DNA of 64,000 nt. Origin: Oreohelix idahoensis (taxonomy: Eukaryota; Mollusca; Gastropoda; Stylommatophora; Oreohelicidae). Shown in pieces: positions 34,481-45,589 of this stretch. The position numbers and the translations under genes were made by a program. Position 1 is the first letter of the stretch; each line of letters begins with the position of its first letter. The notes beneath the pieces are model-generated. The model had not been told where the DNA came from, made no database searches, and worked only from the letters and a program-made list of their open reading frames with translations. Location of the stretch: NCBI GenBank assembly GCA_024509875.1, contig JAMPIV010018771.1, forward strand, positions 453,501 to 517,500, read 5' to 3'.

Positions 34481-35494
34481 CATTAGGGAGGAGTTTACTG
34501 GTGTAAATTGTTTCAGATGAAGATAGCAGTTGGCCTACCGCTCTGAACTCAGTGTTTGTTATGTATTGTGTTCAGTCTGGAAATAGATTATAAATTAGTT
34601 ATGAAGTAGGAGGTACAACCTTCTTGTTTCAGCGACTGTGGTCCTATGTTATTGAAGCAGCACCTGGTCTGAGCTTTGCTGAATCTAGAGGCTGACAGCA
34701 TACTCCTGGGTCCAGATAGTTACCAGTGAGGTGTCTCCAGAACACAGGAAGCAATCGAGCAGAGGAGTCTTTTCCTGCCGCCATCACGAAAGTTAAGCCT
34801 CTGTGGCCAGAGGAGCTCAACATTATGTGTCCCCCTCAAAACTTGACATTATAATAAAACTGAGGGTCAATACATTGTTTAAATTGATATGAACGGTGAA
34901 GATTCCCCATACTATTTCCAAGATAAACAAACACTTGAAGTCATGATGACAAATAACAACATAGCTTGAAAAACAAAACCAGTATTACCTCATAGTACTA
35001 CTACACAACTGACACACATAGGATAATACTAATACAATATGTCACTACAAGGTTCATATTTATAAATTATGTACATATAAATTGTGATTACATTTGATTG
35101 TGATTCCTGGTTCACTGTGTAGTTGAATCAGGAAATATATTAGTGAAAGTAATTAATACATATATATTTGAACTTTTACCATTGACTCAATTAAGATAGT
35201 CTTATAGAGTGTTAAATGTGTGTGAGTGTCACAGTGTTGTCAAGTGTGGTGGAATAAATTAAATTGTTTATCTGTCTGTTGTTGTTGTGACTTACACTTC
35301 ATCATTTACATAACCCTAGACATTTAACGCAGTCATCACAATATTCCAGAATAATTCTGACTGAGGTATAAATGTGGTAGCAAGTAAGGTTATCTGTAAA
35401 ACACTACACCTATTAGATACAGATACCTTCACAGCTGATCTCAGTCAGTACACTAAGTCCCCTATAAATATTTATAACTTCCCATTTTACCACA
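34481..35494. mobile_element. Solo LTR inside 18S, right part
   Basis: Continuation of the solo LTR after the nested element. It contains GGAATAAATTAAATTG at about 35250, a likely poly-A signal, followed by a T/G-rich stretch, as expected for R-U5. It ends TTACCACA before GATGA and 18S. Confidence 0.75.
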
Positions 35495-35499
35495 GATGA

Positions 35500-35593
35500 T
35501 ACGATCCTACTTGGACAACTGTGGCATTTCTAGAGCTAATACATGCTTACCAAGCTCCGACCCTCGTGGAAAGAGCGCTTTTATTAGTTCAAA
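35500..35593 (+). rRNA. 18S rRNA pseudogene, continuation
   Basis: Resumes TACGATCCTACTTGGACAAC and runs through TCTAGAGCTAATACATGC and CTCGTGGAAAGAGCGC to TTATTAGTTCAAA, then loses all similarity to 18S. Substitutions such as GGCATTTCT for GGCAATTCT are again consistent with decay. Confidence 0.93.
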
Positions 35594-35916
<323 letters not shown>

Positions 35917-36919
35917 ATGGGCCGGGAAGACACCCCTGAGGCCCCACCCCCACTTCAGTTCAAGGCATGTTTGTCGCCCATATATTTTCGGTCGGCCCAC
36001 GTGACTGTCAGATCACGTGACGGCGCGAGCCTGGGTTGTGAAAAATCTGAAGTAGAAGATTGATGAAAATGCCATAATAATGCATTTAAATTAAGTTGTG
36101 GTGTAGAATTGTGTTATATTAAATAGCTGTAGGTTTTATTTGTGTTTTCGCTATTCCTAAGCGATAATCGCGTGTGATATTTAAGTAGTCAAGATTAATA
36201 CGCCTAGCGCAGTAAAGTGAGTGATTAGCCTAGTGCCTATAAAAAGAGATAGCGAGCTACCAGCGGACCTTTCCTAGTATCAGCCGCCAGAGAGAACAGA
36301 CGACAGAGCCAAACTGTAAATGCATTGAGCACGTGAGTTAATTTAAATTAGAATTAATTTTATATAATTCTAGAATTATATTCAGCACGAGTCTGTTTTA
36401 ATGTTTAGTGAAATAGATAGATGTGTTTCCAAAGGAAATGTCTTTTTAGGACATTATGATTTAGTCTTGAAGAATGATAGATGAGTGAAAATAATGTTTG
36501 ATAGGTTTTATTAGGCACGCAAAGCCTAAATCCAGATGTGAGAATTTAGTATCAAGTATTTCATCCATCAGACCGGGCAAATTTAGTAGGAGAGTATTTT
36601 ATACATGAAACTGGACAGAAATGTTATCAGAAAGGCAGATATAGTATGAAGCTATTTCACGGGAATGTAGATAAGATTAACAATAGCAAGATTGTAGCCA
36701 CGTGGCGAGGACTGTATAAAAAGCGGCGAATAACACGCCCCGCGTGGTAAACCTATAATGTTACGCCATGTGACACGTTGTGTATTTAGTTCCAGTTTGG
36801 TTTAAGTCGAGAATAATTATATTTTATTTTTCTAATGTAAAAGTAATTGAGTGTATTTCACGATAGCCTACTTATCATAATTCTACTGTATATATTTAAT
36901 GGGTTACTGTGAGGTGAGA

Positions 36920-37150
36920 ATATGTATTTAGATTTCTGGAGAGCGCGAGGCCACTCCTTTGTTGAGACATGTGTTTCTCTGGTTGCTCCCGGCGGAGCAT
37001 GGAAACACCAATGTGGCTGGTGTCTATCACAAGCCGACAAGAAGCATTTTTATGCTATGGCAGTGATTTGTTTCGGTAACGATGTGTTTCGTGTGATGAG
37101 ATTCTCAGTCGCACCAGTCGTCACATACGACATGCTTCCGAATGCAGTAA
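36920..37150 (-). repeat. Dispersed repeat with GGCTGGCAACCTC-type core, antisense copy
   Basis: The reverse complement reads GCATGTCGTATGTGACGACT and further pieces collinear with 61230-61440, at high divergence. It appears to be part of the surrounding LTR. Confidence 0.4.
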
Positions 37151-37384
37151 CGAATATTGAGATAGACCAGTTGTGAGGTGGTGGTTTATTCTCGTTATTG
37201 AGAGTATTTGTTGTACATATAATTGAATATTATTTTATGTCCATTTTATGATTATTTAATTATGGTTATGTGAGGAATGGTTGTGAGAGCACGTGGGCTC
37301 ACTTCAAGGTATATATTTCTCTTCTCCGCTCCTGAGGGAGCATGGGGCCAACAGTGTGGTTTGCCTCCATATTAAGTATTCATA

Positions 37385-37635
37385 TGCTAGGGCAGTAGTG
37401 TTTCGGTAGCAATCTGTGTTACATGGTGAGATTGCCAGCCCCACGCACAACACCTTACTAGTCTCATTGGACGACATGCATGAGTGTGTGTGTGTGTGAT
37501 AGCTGAGTGTGTGCTCTTGCAGTAGTGGTTTCCGTAGCAACCTGTGTTACATGGTGAGATTGCCAGCCCCACGCACAACACCTTACTAGTCGCATTGGAT
37601 GACACACATGAGTGTGTGTGTGTGTGTGTGTGTGA
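37385..37635 (-). repeat. Two tandem units containing the GGCTGGCAA repeat, antisense, with (GT)n
   Basis: Two units of about 120 bp share TTACATGGTGAGATTGCCAG and CACGCACAACACC, each ending in a GT run. The reverse complement contains GGGGCTGGCAATCTCACCAT, similar to 61303-61320. Confidence 0.7.
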
Positions 37636-37981
37636 TAGTTGAGTGTGTCAGGTGGCGGCGTAGGACAGTTTGACAGGTGAGAGCGTGGTGTTTCTCATTC
37701 AGTATTATATTATGATTTTAACTATTCTGTGCTTTGTTTGCTTCTTCAGATTAGCATCGGGCACTGTTGGGTGTTTTGTTTTGTTTGTTTGGTTTGGTGT
37801 TATGTTCGCTAGTTTATTTGTTTAATATTTGCTTTGTCACTGAATGGGCTGTAAAAATAAATATAGTCCCTGCCTCTAGAATCAAGAGTTTTATTGTTGT
37901 TCGGGTCGGTGCGAGTGTAGCAAGAGAGTGATCACACATCACAATACATCATCATCATCATCTTCTCGCCCACCCTATCAC

Positions 37982-37982
<1 letters not shown>

Positions 37983-38029
<47 letters not shown>

Positions 38030-38045
38030 ACACACACACATATTT
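37983..38045. repeat. (AT)n(CA)n microsatellite
   Basis: TATATATA followed by about 50 bp of CA repeats. Confidence 0.95.
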
Positions 38046-38520
38046 AGTCCATAGTTCGGTTCAGTACGAAAGGATAGGATAGGTTGGGCAGTTTTTTCCT
38101 TTATTTGAACTATGTAAACCTCGATGCATTGGATACTTTTATTTTCTGGTAAAATCAAACATCGTATCTCATTAATGTGCCTAGGTATTTAAACACATGA
38201 ATCGTTTTCAGAAGTGTCCCATATATTTGGATGATATATTCTGGGAAATTTTCTTTGCTTGAAAATGACAAATTTCTTCTGTCGTATTTGTTAATTAGAC
38301 GCTGACCTTTACTTTTACCTTCTGTCATTATCAATCAGATCAATATTTTCTTATATCAGATAATTTATCGTATATTTTTAAATTGTTAGCTACTAAGTGT
38401 TGTTCTGTGAAAGTAAAAGAAGCACCCATTTCTCGTTGTCATTAATTTTCTCTAGATTACGTTTTTCCTTCTGCCTTGATTTTAATATTATTCTTTTGTT
38501 TCATTTTATTTTATTCAATT
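38046..38520. other. No gene seen
   Basis: AT-rich, no recognisable signal on either strand. Confidence 0.5.
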
Positions 38521-38522
38521 AA

Positions 38523-38700
38523 ACCAGGGTTTCTTAACTTTTGTTGTATGCCATGGACCCCTTTGATTGAGTAGTGAGGGCTATAGACTTTTTCTTGGGG
38601 AGAAAAAAAATGTACCTAAAAGCGTCAGAACCAATTTTACATTTTAAACTTTAGTTTATATACACGGACCCCTAGAATATATTCACTCACGCCTGGTTAA
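38523..38700. mobile_element. Possible hAT-type MITE
   Basis: CCAGGGTTTCTTAACTTTTG at the left and CTCACGCCTGGTTAA at the right form short imperfect inverted ends, and GGACCCCT occurs in both arms. This is the usual look of short non-autonomous hAT elements. No clear 8-bp duplication was found, so the call is tentative. Confidence 0.4.
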
Positions 38701-38984
38701 TAAACCCAGAAATTAAACTACATATTGCAATGCAGAACTGTAAAAAAAGGCAATAATGCCTATTTCTTTACCCTAACGAAATAAAGAGTCCTTTCGTTCG
38801 GTATATGCAAATAATTTTCCCATTAACTACGTTTGAAATCACACGACTGTTCAATGCATCCATTCCGCCACGCAAGCAAAGAACTGCAGCAATTATAAAA
38901 CAAGAACAGACGATTCCTTTCCATCAATAAAAGCACAGCTTCCTCATTTATACGAGCGAACAGACGTCGCATTCCTCTTTTCAC

Positions 38985-39105
38985 GATGTGACTATGCTTT
39001 GCACTACTGAGTAACACCGGGTGAATCAGGAAAAACACATCCAGCTGAATGTAGTGGCCTGCGAAGTAGTACACAAAACACATATATATTCACCTCAAGC
39101 CCTCT
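38985..39105. repeat. Dispersed 120-bp repeat
   Basis: Matches 4588-4710, with GTGACTATGCTTTGCACTAC and GAGTAACACCGGGTGAA. Confidence 0.65.
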
Positions 39106-39185
39106 CAACAACAAAAAATATAAACGCAACAGCAAAACTCTCATTCCTCTTTTGTCCATGTATTGTAAACCGTTACTGTACATAC

Positions 39186-39565
39186 ATATCATCATCATCA
39201 TTTCCGATCAGCTCCACACGGAGCATAGGCCTTCAACAAACGTGTGCCAAGCCCCACTGTTTTGTGCCATCAGCTCAAGTTCTTTCTATGTCTTTCATCA
39301 TCCTTTCACTTCTGCCACCAGTTCTCTTCTCCATATGTTCTTCGGTCCACCTTTACCTCTATTAGCCTGGGGATTACAGAACAAGGATTGCATTGTAATG
39401 CTATCTGCAAGTTTCCTTAACGTGTGCCATATTCATCGTCAGCATCTTCTTTTAATCTCTTGTTCCACTGACACCTATCTGGTTCGTGTCTTTAGTTCTG
39501 TGCCAGCAGTTCCATGTCACCAGCTCCATACTAGTGATCTTTCCATACCATTTCAATCCTTCTTC
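39186..39565 (-). pseudogene. LINE family D 3' end, antisense
   Basis: Read on the minus strand it covers the C-terminal coding region and the 3' end AGGCCTATGCTCCGTGTGGA, then GGAAATGATGATGATGATATG as tail. The tail defines the family D 3' end best in this window. The frame is broken. Confidence 0.75.
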
Positions 39566-39567
39566 AC

Positions 39568-40158
39568 CCTCACAGCACTGCTGTCCAACGGATCCTTTTC
39601 CGCCACCTCCCTATCCTCCAAGCAGAGCCTGCGACCCAAGCAGTATTCGGTGAAGCACCTTTGGTGGCATATAGACGCGACAAGAACTTGAAGGATCTTC
39701 TTGTTCACAGCCGTCTCCCAAAGGAGAATGCCACTCACTTTGGCACACTACCCTGTGGTCGGACACGATGCAACACGTGCAAGTATGTCATCTCAACCCA
39801 GAAGGTGTCCTTTCCTAAGGCTACGTACACCATCACTAGTAGCTTCACGTGTGAATCGCGTAATGTCATTTATACGATCATATGTAAACGTTGCTGCAAA
39901 ACCTATATTGGCCAAACAGGCAAACGACTTGGGGACAGATTCAGCCAGCACTTAAATGACATCTCTCAGCAAAAGTCCACACCAGTTGTCACACACTTCA
40001 ATAGTCCTGACCACCAGGGTCCCATCGACATCCAGGTCACTGCGATCCGATCCTGCTCCTCTGACACTGCCAGCCGAGAACAGCTTGAGAACCGTCTTAT
40101 CCACCGCATGGAGTGTCTAAAACCAGCCGGTCTCAACACTTTCCACACCTTTGTCTGA
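39568..40158 (+). pseudogene. Penelope-like element, GIY-YIG endonuclease end
   Basis: The open frame 39661-40158 (165 codons) encodes the C-terminal nuclease of a Penelope-like retroelement. It has a linker zinc motif (PCGRTRCNTCKYV), then VIYTIICKRCCKTYIGQTG containing the GIY-YIG core, KRLGDRFSQHL with the catalytic Arg, and a final ENRLIHRMECLKPAGLN with the conserved Glu/Asn region. The frame is open upstream of its first ATG to about 39568, where the element is 5'-truncated against an antisense LINE. The RT is lost. Within what remains the nuclease looks intact. Confidence 0.9.
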
Positions 40159-40690
40159 GGTCACCCTTTCCTCTCTTGCTCTATTTGGACTCTTTCCACT
40201 CTTATCCTATTCTTCTATTTTTATGCCATCCTCCATAATATGTATGGATGTACATGTTTTCTAATTTGTCTTGATTTTTTATTTCATATTCATTTATCTC
40301 CTACTTATTCTGTCCTCTTCTATTTCCAGTCCCCACTTTTATTATATTTGGGTAGTTTTTGTTCAGTTTCGTTTTTTAGTTTTTAGCTTCTTAGTATATA
40401 TTGTGTACTTCCGGGGTCAGAAGTCACTTCCTTTTCAGCCATGCTTCGCCTTCAGGGAAGTACCTAGATTTTATTTTTATTATTATTTATTTTTATATTT
40501 CTTTAAGTTCTTATGTCTCCTGTCTAGCCTTCACTTTCTTTCTTTTCCTGACGAAGGCCTTGTGGCCGTAACGTAGACTACTTTCTTTGTCTTTTGTCCT
40601 CGTAAGACGAATCACCTTTTTTCGATTTTTTTTCAAACCCACCTATTTAACGCCAACGCCTTTTTTAAAGTATGTACCTGCATGGCTGTT
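40159..40690 (+). other. 3' region of the Penelope-like element
   Basis: T-rich non-coding sequence after the nuclease stop. It holds a hammerhead-like segment at 40548-40578. The exact 3' end is uncertain. Confidence 0.5.
40548..40578 (+). ncRNA. Degenerate hammerhead ribozyme-like motif
   Basis: CTGACGA (40548-40554) matches the conserved CUGANGA box. It is followed by a GGCC-TTGT-GGCC stem II hairpin (40556-40567) and GTAAC where GAAAC is expected. Penelope-like elements are known to carry minimal hammerheads in this region. The A to T change in the second core box predicts an inactive ribozyme. Confidence 0.5.
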
Positions 40691-40855
40691 TTTTTTCTGT
40701 CCGTGCTTCAGAGCTTTACAATAGGACTGACTTGACATTTGAGTTGAAGATTATGATCTTTGTGTTGGACATAATTACGCTTGATCTTTATTTATTTCAC
40801 AATGCAAAATGAAAACTCCCCTTGCCTTTTGTATTCTTATTTTGATGTTTCCGTT
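40690..40855 (-). pseudogene. LINE family D fragment, antisense
   Basis: The reverse complement matches 6070-6200: CAATGCAAAATGAAAAC and TTTGAGTTGAAG blocks correspond to the thumb region of family D. It runs straight into the 41-bp minisatellite. Confidence 0.7.
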
Positions 40856-41842
40856 TCCAACTCTGTCTATATTGCTGCCTAGATTAAATATGTTTGTTTC
40901 CAACTCTGTCTATATTGCTGCCTAGTTAAAAAATGTTTGTTTCCAACTCTGTCTATATTGCTGCCTAGATAAAACATGTTTGTTTCCAACTCTGTCTATA
41001 TTGCTGCCTAGTTAAAAAATGTTTGTTTCCAACTCTGTCTATATTGCTGCCTAGATAAAACATGTTTGTTTCCAACTGCTTATATTGCTACCTAGATAAA
41101 GCATGTTTGTTTCCAACTGTCTATATTGCTGCCTAGATAAAACATGTTTGTTTCCAACTGCTTATATTGCTACCTAGATAAAGCATGTTTGTTTCCAACT
41201 CTGTCTATATTGCTGCCTAGTTAAAAAATGTTTGTTTCCAACTCTGTCTATATTGCTGCCTAGATAAAACATGTTTGTTTTCAACTGCTTATATTGCTGC
41301 CTAGATAAAGCATGTTTGTTTCCAACTGTCTATATTGCTGCCTAGATAAAACATGTTTGTTTCCAACTGCTTATATTGCTACCTAGATAAAGCATGTTTG
41401 TTTCCAACTGCTTATATTGCTGCCTAGATAAAGCATGTTTGTTTCCAACTGTCTATATTGATGCCTAGATAAAGCATGTTTGTTTCCAACTGTCTATATT
41501 GCTGCCTAGATAAAGCATGTTTGTTTCCAACTGTCTATATTGCTGCCTAGATAAAGCATGTTTGTTTCCAACTGTCTATATTGCTGCCTAGATAAAGCAT
41601 GTTTGTTTCCAACTGTCTATATTGCTGCCTAGATAAAACATGTTTGTTTCCAACTGTCTATATTGCTACTTAGATAAAGCATGTTTGTTTCGAACTGTCT
41701 ATATTGCTGCCTAGATAAAACATGTTTGTTTCCAACTGTCTATATTGCTGCCTAGATAAAGCATGTTTGTTTCCAACTGTCTATATTGCTGCCTAGATAA
41801 AACATGTTTGTTTCCAACTGTCTATATTGCTGCCTAGATAAA
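40852..41842. repeat. 41-bp minisatellite derived from LINE family D
   Basis: About 23-24 tandem units of 41-44 bp containing GTTTGTTTCCAACTGTCTAT and ATTGCTGCCTAGATAAA. The reverse complement of one unit matches the family D segment that encodes YLGSNIDKVGG (near 6050-6090). Length variants (CTCTGTC versus CTGTC versus CTGC) alternate along the array, implying higher-order shuffling. Confidence 0.93.
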
Positions 41843-42679
41843 CAATTACGTGGTTATACATCTTGTTTGGTGTTTCTTCAAGTGCAATATGGTATTTACA
41901 TATACCAAAGTAAAATTACATAATTCAAGCACAAGAACACGGCCTCATCCTCTTTTTCTTAAAGCAAACAAATACACAGATATAAAAAGCAACTATTTCA
42001 CCAATCATAGACAAACACACAGTTGCATTATCCATCTCTTTTTGTTCGTAAAATACAAACACAGCTGTGTTATCCATTTAATGTTAACACTCATACAAAC
42101 ACACAGCTATCAAATTCATCTTACCTCCAAATACATAAAACACATCTATCTCTTTCGACCATCCTCTCCCCATACAAACATTTATTTTTTTTTAAATCTT
42201 CGAATTTGCATTCCCCCCGAGCCCTGCGAACCAAAGATAAATAAATTATAAAACCGCCCCGTGCCTGCATATATGCACTAGACTCATAAACGTTTATTTC
42301 AGATACAAACTGATAATGTTCTAGCGGCGGAATTTGCAGAATTCCCTTGCTCGTAGATTCCCGTGAGTGACTCAACATTCCTAAAGGCTAGGACAAGTTT
42401 GCTTAGTTGAGTAAGAGAGAAGGCTTCAAGTACTAACTTTGTTTCAGCAGCTTCAAGGCCGCTACAGATGTTACGTTTGAATGTGCATTTACGAGTGTGC
42501 GTGTGTGGTGTACGCGCTTGGGCATGTATGCCTGTCTTTATGTATTTGTGTGCATCACTCTGTGTTGGATGTTGGGTATATATTGTTTCATGTTTGTAAT
42601 TGTATGCGAGTTAAATTGGTCACTAATATTAAGCGTAATCAAAATTCCAGATCTGAAACATCTTGGAAGAATTTTCACA
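41843..42679. other. No gene seen
   Basis: AT-rich with several ACACA and TGTGTG patches. The frames at 41850-42251 and 42481-42703 have no recognisable domain. Confidence 0.5.
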
Positions 42680-42684
42680 GATAA

Positions 42685-43059
42685 CGGACAATACTATTAC
42701 TAACCAAGAACCACTTACTCGGAGTAACCAAGAGGACACGCACACCATCATAGCTGGCAGACGCTGGAGTTGGGTTGGTCACGTGCTCAGCTGATCAGAA
42801 GATACCCCGATGCAATCACAAGAACAGCTATGCTATGGACCCCCGAAGGAAAGCGACAACCGACCAAAAACAACTTGACGAAGAACTGTAGAGGCCGAGG
42901 TGCAAAGAATGAACCAGAGCTGGGGCACTGTACGAAGGATGGCCGCCGACCGAACAAAATGGAAACAGTTTGTTTGCTGCCCTACAAGACGCTACCAGGC
43001 GTGATGGCCACTGACTGCGTTGACAGACGGCGGCTAAGGATCAAAGAAGAAGAAGAAGG
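42685..43059 (+). pseudogene. LINE family C 3' fragment
   Basis: Close to 25900-26263: CCAAGA-CACTTACTCGGAG, then the region encoding a WSWVGHVL-like segment, PEGKRQPTK and the C-terminus, ending GGCTAAGGATCAAAGAAGAAG. Only the last 370 bp is present. Confidence 0.85.
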
Positions 43060-43239
43060 AAGAGATTCGACAGAGAAATTCAAACAAGATCTCAAAAAGC
43101 AACTGTAGGGATTACCAACTGTCAACACTACTCAAACATCAGAATATCAGTACGGAAACTAAACGACTTGGTAAATAGAATATGCTTACCATCTCTTTGC
43201 TGGCAGTATCAAACATGATCTCTGACTCGAGCACGGAAG

Positions 43240-43520
43240 AGGAAAATCACATCCTGTGAGATGAGATGCTTAAGAACAGCCATTAAAGTTACCAGGAGAG
43301 ACAGAGTGAGAAATGATCACATCAGAAAAGTTGTCGAAACTACATCCTGCATCAGACATGGAGAGAGTAAGAAAAATTAAGTGGTTCGGCCATCTCATGA
43401 GATTGGAGCCCGATCAATTACAGCTATGTGCCTACAACAGCAGATGATCTGGTTTTAGGCTACGGGAAGCACAACGAGACAGATGGATAGCCAATATTAC
43501 AGGAATCCTACATCAAATAT
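43240..43520 (+). pseudogene. LINE C-terminal fragment, another family
   Basis: With frameshifts it reads RRDRVRNDHIRKVV, KIKWFGHLMRLEP and REAQRDRWIANI, typical of the region after the RT thumb in LINEs. No tail was identified. Confidence 0.65.
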
Positions 43521-43640
43521 CTCCATATTCCTTTCACTGATAAACATGATTTTTTGCATGTGGTCTTATATTTTCAATGTCCCAAAGTTTTTATAAAATT
43601 CACATAGATGGAGGAGGAAACATATAAAACATATAAGGTA

Positions 43641-44242
43641 TAACTACTGGAGAAAGGTTAAGGGCCGCCATTCAGTTTAGACAAGGTTTATATAATTCTT
43701 CCTGAGCAGGGTCGATTTTCCAAATGTCCGGTAGCTTGAAATCTCTCAAGAAGTCTCTGAATGGTAGAGTGGGACACTGCTAAACGTCTTGCAACATGAC
43801 GAACAGAATGACCATCCTGAATCCATGCCATGGCTCGACCACTGTCTACAGTGCTGAGACTTCTCCTTGGTGGCATGGCTAATGCAGTGATCATTTCGAC
43901 CACTTGTCATACTGATTTATTGCATACCACCGGTGAACACTCTTTACCGATGATCATTTTCCACGTGCATTCAAATTCAACTCACTTTTTCACCTTTTGA
44001 ACTAGTGGGGCGTGTTGCAAAAACCACGAGTTTTTGCAGCAACAATAGCAATTTTCACGTGCAGGTTAAAGTGACCCAGTTTTTGGACATTTAAAAAAAA
44101 TTAACCTAGTGCACACAGAAATGTATACACATTTCTCTGAGCTCAGTTTTAATGATATTTTCACTTGTCTTTACAGCTTGCCAATCAATTATATAAACCT
44201 TGTCTAAACTGAATGGTGGCCCTTAACCTTTGTCCAGTAGTA
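43641..44242 (-). mobile_element. Internally deleted Tc1/mariner-type element with long inverted repeats
   Basis: Inverted repeats of about 55 bp bound the element. The left starts TAACTACTGGAGAAAGGTTA, and the reverse complement of the right starts TACTACTGGACAAAGGTTA; both run inward to GACAAGGTTTATATAATT. TA lies outside both ends, as expected for Tc1/mariner. Total length is about 602 bp, so most of the transposase gene is missing. Confidence 0.88.
43688..43903 (-). pseudogene. Tc1-type transposase N-terminus
   Basis: A 71-codon frame with a helix-turn-helix typical of Tc1 transposase N-termini: AMAWIQDGHSVRHVARRL followed by VSHSTIQRLLERFQ and GHLENRPCSGR. It runs directly into the inverted repeat, so the catalytic DDE domain has been deleted. 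Confidence 0.85.
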
Positions 44243-44491
44243 TATTTATACACTATTTCTGAGTCAGACGAGTCTAACATATTGATGACTACTCTCGGCT
44301 GAACGAACGACAGTCCATCTTTATTCCAATAGTCATTTTCCTCTTTTAAGACATGGTCTTCTCATTTACACCAATAATCTTTGTCTATCTGCGAGAGGGC
44401 GGCATATGTTAGTTCTTTCATATTGTATAGTTTGAAAGTTTTATTTTCAATTGGAAGTGAAAATAAGTTCAGCATTTTTCACTAGCCCATT

Positions 44492-45031
44492 ATGTCTGCT
44501 GCCTGCATGTGCCATTATCAGACGTTGTCCTTTTCCACTGAGTACAAGAAAAATTTTACAGAGGACCTCATCAACAAATTTAAAGATGTTTATGGAGAAA
44601 TGTTCGACTATGTAAGATTGAAGAATGAACTTGTTGTACTTTATTGTTCGGATGAGTTCTGCAACAAGTCACTTCATGAGTTACTGGAGTTCTTAGTTGA
44701 AAATGATCTCAGTTCAGGCTTTAAAGAAGTGTTCAAACTGGCAGAATTGATAATGAAAATTCCAGCAAATACTGCTTCTGTAGAAAGATCGTTATCAGCT
44801 TTAAAGCGAATCCACAGTTCACAGATCTACAAAAGGTCAAGATCAACTCTCCAGTCTCAGCCTATTGTCCATTGAAAAGGAAATTTTGAGCAAGGTTAGA
44901 TTGAAGAATACATTTTACGATGCTGTTAACAGAGAAATTTCTGCAAAAGGAAAGAAGAATAGATCTCATCTTCAAGTGAAACATGTAGGTGAAAATATGT
45001 ATTATTTAGTTAATGTTTTTCTTGCAGCCGA
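44492..45031 (+). pseudogene. hAT transposase C-terminal dimerisation domain (ZMYM1-like)
   Basis: The open frame 44492-44875 ends with LAELIMKIPANTASVERSLS, the hallmark of the hAT C-terminal dimerisation region, followed by ALKRIHSSQIYKRS. A frameshift near 44850 moves the continuation (LSLLSIEKEILSKVRLKN) to another frame that ends at about 45031. Upstream catalytic parts are absent. Close relatives of this subfamily include ZMYM1-like proteins, but here it is a transposon relic. Confidence 0.85.
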
Positions 45032-45589
45032 ATAACTATCGTTGCGTAATTGAATATAGTTTGTTTTTAAATTAAGAGGGGAAGGGGTAAATAGTAGGCG
45101 TACATATTCATTTTAAGTAGCAGCACGCCTAGCTCGCATTACCAGGATACGCCACTGTAACTGAACGCACCGGAAGGATCAATGTAATGTTCAAAACAGT
45201 GCGGTGGTGAGCTGAAACACGGGGAAAATCACGTAAAATACGTTCAAGATGTTAAATCGAAATAGCTCACAAATATTAAGGGGTAAGCCCTTTCAATACA
45301 CGGTTGGACTAGGAGGTGGTCGATTTTTTATACTTTAAATAAAGAAAATTTAAAACCATAAGTTTGTTAACGAGGAAAAAAATGTCCCCCTCAGGACATA
45401 GCGACCATTAGGTCATATGCAAAGTTGCAACAATTACGATCAAGTGGTTGCAGAGATATTGAATATTAAATCTCGGCAAACATTGTGAAACGCACTATAG
45501 TGCGACGTATTTGGCTCAAGAACGAAAACCTCGGATACCCCATGCCGCATCACAAAAATTGTGGACAGAATAAGTGAAAGTAAGATTAT
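45032..45589. other. No gene seen
   Basis: AT-rich. No recognisable coding or RNA signal. Confidence 0.5.

Noticed and set aside
26782..35493. Spliceosomal or self-splicing intron in 18S (starts GT, ends near ACAG)
   Set aside because: The GATGA duplication and TG...CA ends fit an LTR insertion exactly, whereas splicing at GT/AG would leave extra bases in the 18S sequence.
44492..44875. Host ZMYM1-like gene exon
   Set aside because: Only the hAT dimerisation end is present, with a frameshift and no splice-site context or other exons in view.
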